From positions 1 to 8,028 of the forward strand of contig JBHLPQ010000173.1 in NCBI GenBank assembly GCA_048939265.1: 8,028 bases of DNA, given 5' to 3'. The notes under the pieces are model-generated. The model worked only from the letters and a program-made list of their open reading frames with translations. It ran no database searches and had not been told where the DNA came from. Below are positions 6,205-8,028 of this stretch, piece after piece; within the stretch, counting starts at the first letter, position 1, and each line of letters begins with the position of its first letter. The stretch is from Hodarchaeum sp048939265 (GTDB lineage Archaea > Asgardarchaeota > Heimdallarchaeia > Hodarchaeales > Hodarchaeaceae). The position numbers and the translations under genes were made by a program.

Positions 6205-7219
6205 CCGTCACGGGAAAATTTACGTTTTGGGGAAAGGGTTGCCATTCTATTTCTTGTTTTCTAAGAGAAAGAAAGCCAATAACCTTTTGGAAAAACGTTT
6301 CCTTTTTTTTCGAAGCCTCGTGATTCACACGGACAAGTTTTCCTTTTTGTTGGTAAGCTGCATAATTTTCAGGCGGGTGAGGTGTGACAAACCATGATTC
6401 CGTTTCAAGGGAGGCGTTATACCCTGTTTTACCGCGATCTTCTGGGTTAAACGCGACAAAACATATCGGATCAATCTTTTTCGAATTAATCCTTCCTTTT
6501 AAATAGGTTAAACGGGTCTCCATTGGGGGAAGCCCGAGAGGAGTCCCTGTTTTCTTTAGCTCTTCCTGCATTTTTGTAGGGAGGATCTTAAATGCTGGTT
6601 CAGTCTCGTAGTGAAAGCTCATTAACACCACGATGATTTTATTGCGTAACTCTTTGATAGTTGGCCATGCCTTCTTTTCTTCATAATACCGTGTAAAGTC
6701 TCCCAGAGTATACAATCGTGCTTTGTCATTCTTGAACACATTAAGAATCTGTTCATTGAGCCGTATAAGGCCGCACTCTTCGGGAGGTTCGTTATTTTCA
6801 TCAAAGAACCCAGCTTTAAGGTCCAAAAACACAGTGATCGGGGCATGCCCCTCATGCTTTCTGGACCAATCGGCTATTTTGCCTAACCACTTCCCAATAT
6901 CGTCACTCCTCGGATTGTCTCCCCAAGGCCTTCGTTTCCGCACCTCATGGCCTGGCCACCAATGACCTACCTTGAAGTGAAATTTAATTTTTTGCCTAAA
7001 TCGAGGAACACTTCTCCAGAGTTTATCCCAACTTCCTCCTGCTAGTTCTGCCCAAATATTGACATCATGAATATCTAGCTCGAAGCCCCTGATCCCTTGA
7101 TCAAGTTGTTTGGTTAAAGACCACCCATAGGAATTATGCGTGGTCATGAAAATACTCTCATTATAGGTTTGGGAGTCAAATTTTTTAGAAGAAATAATCT
7201 TCACCTTCCTTATTAGCAC
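6155..7219 (-). CDS. PI-PLC-like phosphodiesterase, probably of the Ca2+-dependent PI-PLC-C1 type
   Basis: The 354-residue protein resembles TIM-barrel phosphoinositide phospholipases C. Near the N-terminus it has Thr-Thr-His-Asn-Ser-Tyr-Gly (His28 as first catalytic His, Asn29 as metal ligand). Next comes Gln-Leu-Asp-Gln-Gly-Ile-Arg-Gly-Phe-Glu-Leu-Asp-Ile-His (38-51, with metal-type acids Glu47 and Asp49), then Val-Gly-His (His86, second catalytic His), Trp-Ser-Arg-Lys-His-Glu-Gly-His-Ala-Pro-Ile (118-128) and Phe-Leu-Asp-Leu-Lys (131-135). The known reaction of the family is cleavage of phosphoinositides to diacylglycerol and an inositol phosphate; the archaeal substrate, perhaps an archaetidylinositol, is inference. 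No signal peptide or membrane helix is visible, unlike its exported neighbours, so it appears cytosolic. The start is GTG at 7217-7219 with AAGGGA five bases upstream; no upstream start exists before an in-frame stop at 7244-7246, and the first internal ATG (Met25) lies too close to the catalytic motif. The C-terminal end is duplicated downstream at 4607-4657. Confidence 0.75.
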   Translation of the reverse strand: MLIRKVKIISSKKFDSQTYNESIFMTTHNSYGWSLTKQLDQGIRGFELDIHDVNIWAELAGGSWDKLWRSVPRFRQKIKFHFKVGHWWPGHEVRKRRPWGDNPRSDDIGKWLGKIADWSRKHEGHAPITVFLDLKAGFFDENNEPPEECGLIRLNEQILNVFKNDKARLYTLGDFTRYYEEKKAWPTIKELRNKIIVVLMSFHYETEPAFKILPTKMQEELKKTGTPLGLPPMETRLTYLKGRINSKKIDPICFVAFNPEDRGKTGYNASLETESWFVTPHPPENYAAYQQKGKLVRVNHEASKKKETFFQKVIGFLSLRKQEIEWQPFPQNVNFPVTDHWEDEGYRTVTDWVT

Positions 7220-7234
7220 TACTTTCCCTTTTCT

Positions 7235-7256
7235 CTGTTACTCTTCTAAGTAACAG
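7235..7256. promoter_or_regulatory. Perfect inverted repeat in the leader of the PI-PLC-like gene
   Basis: CTGTTACT (7235-7242) and AGTAACAG (7249-7256) form perfect 8-base arms around the 6-base spacer CTTCTA. The site is 15-37 bases upstream of the GTG start and downstream of a TATA-like word at 7281-7290, so it would lie at the beginning of the transcript. It could be an operator for a dimeric regulator or an RNA hairpin near the ribosome site. Confidence 0.5.
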
Positions 7257-7280
7257 GTCTCCTATTTTTAGCACTTGAAT

Positions 7281-7290
7281 GTTTAAAAAG
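7281..7290 (-). promoter_or_regulatory. Candidate TATA box for the PI-PLC-like gene
   Basis: The minus strand reads CTTTTTAAAC. A start of transcription about 26 bases on, near 7260, would give a 40-base leader that includes the inverted repeat at 7235-7256. Confidence 0.35.
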
Positions 7291-7400
7291 ATCTTAGGGA
7301 GGAAAAAATACATTTTCTAAGAAGGAATTTGCATAAGAGTGCTAGTGATCTCTCTGGGAAAGAAAGCGATTTCTCCATTCATATCACCCACAGTGCACAC

Positions 7401-7410
7401 TTTTTTAAAT
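7401..7410 (+). promoter_or_regulatory. Candidate TATA box for the plus-strand small membrane ORF
   Basis: TTTTTTAAAT is centred about 26 bases before the TTG at 7431, the classic distance from an archaeal TATA box to the transcript start. That fits a leaderless mRNA beginning at or near that codon, which also has no Shine-Dalgarno. Confidence 0.35.
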
Positions 7411-7430
7411 AGCATATTCCTATTAAGAAA

Positions 7431-7625
7431 TTGGAGATTCCATTGGATTTCAATGATTTTCTCCTTAATGTTATCGCTGGCGTACTTTCAAGTATGGTCA
7501 CGATAACGCTGGGATTGTTGTTTAGAGCTGCTAAACAAAAGTTCCAGGAGCGGAAGAGAAAGAGAATTGCTCTCTTTCATCTCCACTCAAGATCCCGTCT
7601 GACCCCCCAATTTTCTTTTATTTGA
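7431..7625 (+). CDS. Small single-helix membrane protein, unrecognised
   Basis: The 64-residue frame from a TTG codon has a short acidic N-terminus, one membrane helix (about residues 10-31, with Asn-Val-Ile-Ala-Gly-Val-Leu), and a strongly basic stretch Arg-Ala-Ala-Lys-Gln-Lys-Phe-Gln-Glu-Arg-Lys-Arg-Lys-Arg after it. By the positive-inside rule the tail faces the cytoplasm. The last 20 or so residues (rich in His, Ser, Arg) look less constrained. The TTG is the only ordinary start upstream of the helix, since an in-frame TAG lies at 7410-7412; ATG 7494 would cut the helix. It is divergent from the PI-PLC-like gene across about 210 bases. The same frame resumes after its TGA as the ORF at 7635-7760, so both may be pieces of one two-helix protein. 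Confidence 0.45.
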   Translation: MEIPLDFNDFLLNVIAGVLSSMVTITLGLLFRAAKQKFQERKRKRIALFHLHSRSRLTPQFSFI

Positions 7626-7634
7626 GACGTCCCA

Positions 7635-7760
7635 ATGAAAAATTCCCGAAAATCCGATTTAGAGAGAAAATTACACACTGAATTTTACAACGGATTAGTG
7701 GTTCTCCTTGGATTAACCGTGGCTGGAACATCTTTATGGTTATTCAATCTTATCACTTAG
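7635..7760 (+). CDS. Very small single-helix membrane ORF (41 residues)
   Basis: From ATG 7635 to TAG 7758-7760 the frame encodes a charged N-terminus (Lys, Arg, Asp, Glu over residues 2-16) followed by a hydrophobic helix (about 20-40). It starts 9 bases after the TGA of the preceding ORF, in the same frame, without a recognisable ribosome site. It could be a separate micro-protein translated by coupling, or the second half of a two-helix protein interrupted by the TGA. No family is recognised. Confidence 0.38.
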   Translation: MKNSRKSDLERKLHTEFYNGLVVLLGLTVAGTSLWLFNLIT

Positions 7761-7973
7761 ATCTTCAAATAAGAAAATTATTGAAGCAGTTGAAAATAAG
7801 AAGTTTTCACTAAAAAGCAATTGGTAAAAAACCATAAGGTGGGAGTGCTAATAAACTGGATTTAATCTGAGTATCATAGAAATCATCCTCCAAGTGATGG
7901 AAAAGGTGTAAGGTACCCAAGAAAAAGACTTTTCCGTCTATACAATAGATTCGATTGAATTGCAGGTAGAGGA

Positions 7974-7981
7974 TTTATATA
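7974..7981 (+). promoter_or_regulatory. TATA box of a gene starting beyond the right edge
   Basis: TTTATATA is a near-ideal archaeal TATA element. Transcription would start near 8003, and AGGAGG at the window end would then lie about 20 bases into the leader. The rest of 7761-7973 is AT-rich with no ORF longer than a few codons that I could see. Confidence 0.55.
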
Positions 7982-8022
7982 CTAGGAAAGGAGGAAAAAG
8001 ACTCAGATTTCGAGCACTTTTT

Positions 8023-8028
8023 AGGAGG
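8023..8028 (+). promoter_or_regulatory. Shine-Dalgarno AGGAGG at the window edge
   Basis: The window ends exactly on AGGAGG, downstream of the TATA box at 7974-7981. A start codon is expected 5-10 bases past the edge. A second purine run, AAAGGAGG, at 7988-7994 has no start codon behind it and would lie upstream of the predicted transcript start. Confidence 0.55.

Noticed and set aside
6044..6397. Plus-strand frame of 117 codons opposite the PI-PLC-like gene.
   Set aside because: Most of it is the complement of a well-supported enzyme gene; the protein is low-complexity Phe/Leu/Lys without recognisable features.
7844..7854. AGTGCTAATAA also occurs inverted at the start codon of the PI-PLC-like gene (7210-7220).
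   Set aside because: Eleven bases in AT-rich DNA with no further similarity around them; likely chance, and the GTG here opens only a six-codon frame.
7899..7935. GGAAAAG and CTTTTCC inverted repeat with a 23-base spacer, and a 10-bp direct repeat GAAAAAGACT at 7921 and 7994.
   Set aside because: Low-complexity purine runs; such short matches are expected by chance and no hairpin with a T-run follows.
1..8028. CRISPR array, insertion sequence, transposase, integrase, rRNA or full tRNA.
   Set aside because: No regularly spaced repeats, no terminal inverted repeats around a transposase, and no recognisable RNA gene were seen on either strand.

Overview
The window looks archaeal. Start sites carry GGAGG or GGTGA motifs that fit the archaeal anti-Shine-Dalgarno, and AT-rich TATA-like boxes lie at plausible distances from starts. 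Secreted proteins have a Ser/Thr-rich stalk or many N-glycosylation sequons, and the large protease ends in a PGF-CTERM-like tail (Gly-Phe-Gly, hydrophobic helix, basic end). The mix of a surface clostripain-type protease, a membrane-bound RING/FYVE-like zinc finger and a PI-PLC-like enzyme suggests an Asgard archaeon (Lokiarchaeia, Thorarchaeia, Heimdallarchaeia or relatives). That placement is inference; no marker gene is present.

Layout: at the left edge, the end of a small membrane protein on the plus strand (1-261) converges on a small unrecognised minus-strand gene (277-525). Four substantial minus-strand genes follow, listed here in transcription order from right to left. The first is a PI-PLC-like protein without a signal peptide (6155-7219). 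The second is a secreted, C-terminally anchored, beta-rich orphan protein (4670-6055). The third is a transmembrane protein with an outer C2-like domain and an inner RING/FYVE-like zinc finger (3595-4488). The fourth is a 994-residue secreted peptidase C11 with four CARDB-like domains, a stalk and a C-terminal anchor (598-3582). The last two are 12 bases apart and almost certainly form one operon. On the right, two tiny single-helix membrane ORFs lie on the plus strand in one frame separated by a TGA (7431-7760). A TATA box and an AGGAGG at the right edge then point to a gene starting just outside the window.

Two things stand out. First, the last 15 codons of the PI-PLC-like gene are repeated as an orphan fragment (4607-4654) immediately beyond the neighbouring 461-residue gene, so that gene sits between two 51-bp direct repeats (47 of 51 identical). 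This is what a target-end-regenerating insertion or a collapsed tandem duplication would leave. Second, the operon pairs an outer-surface cysteine protease with a single-pass protein whose outside is C2-like and whose inside carries a treble-clef zinc finger, which could be a surface-to-cytoplasm signalling or ubiquitin-ligase-like arrangement. Functional links between the genes are inference from spacing and topology only.
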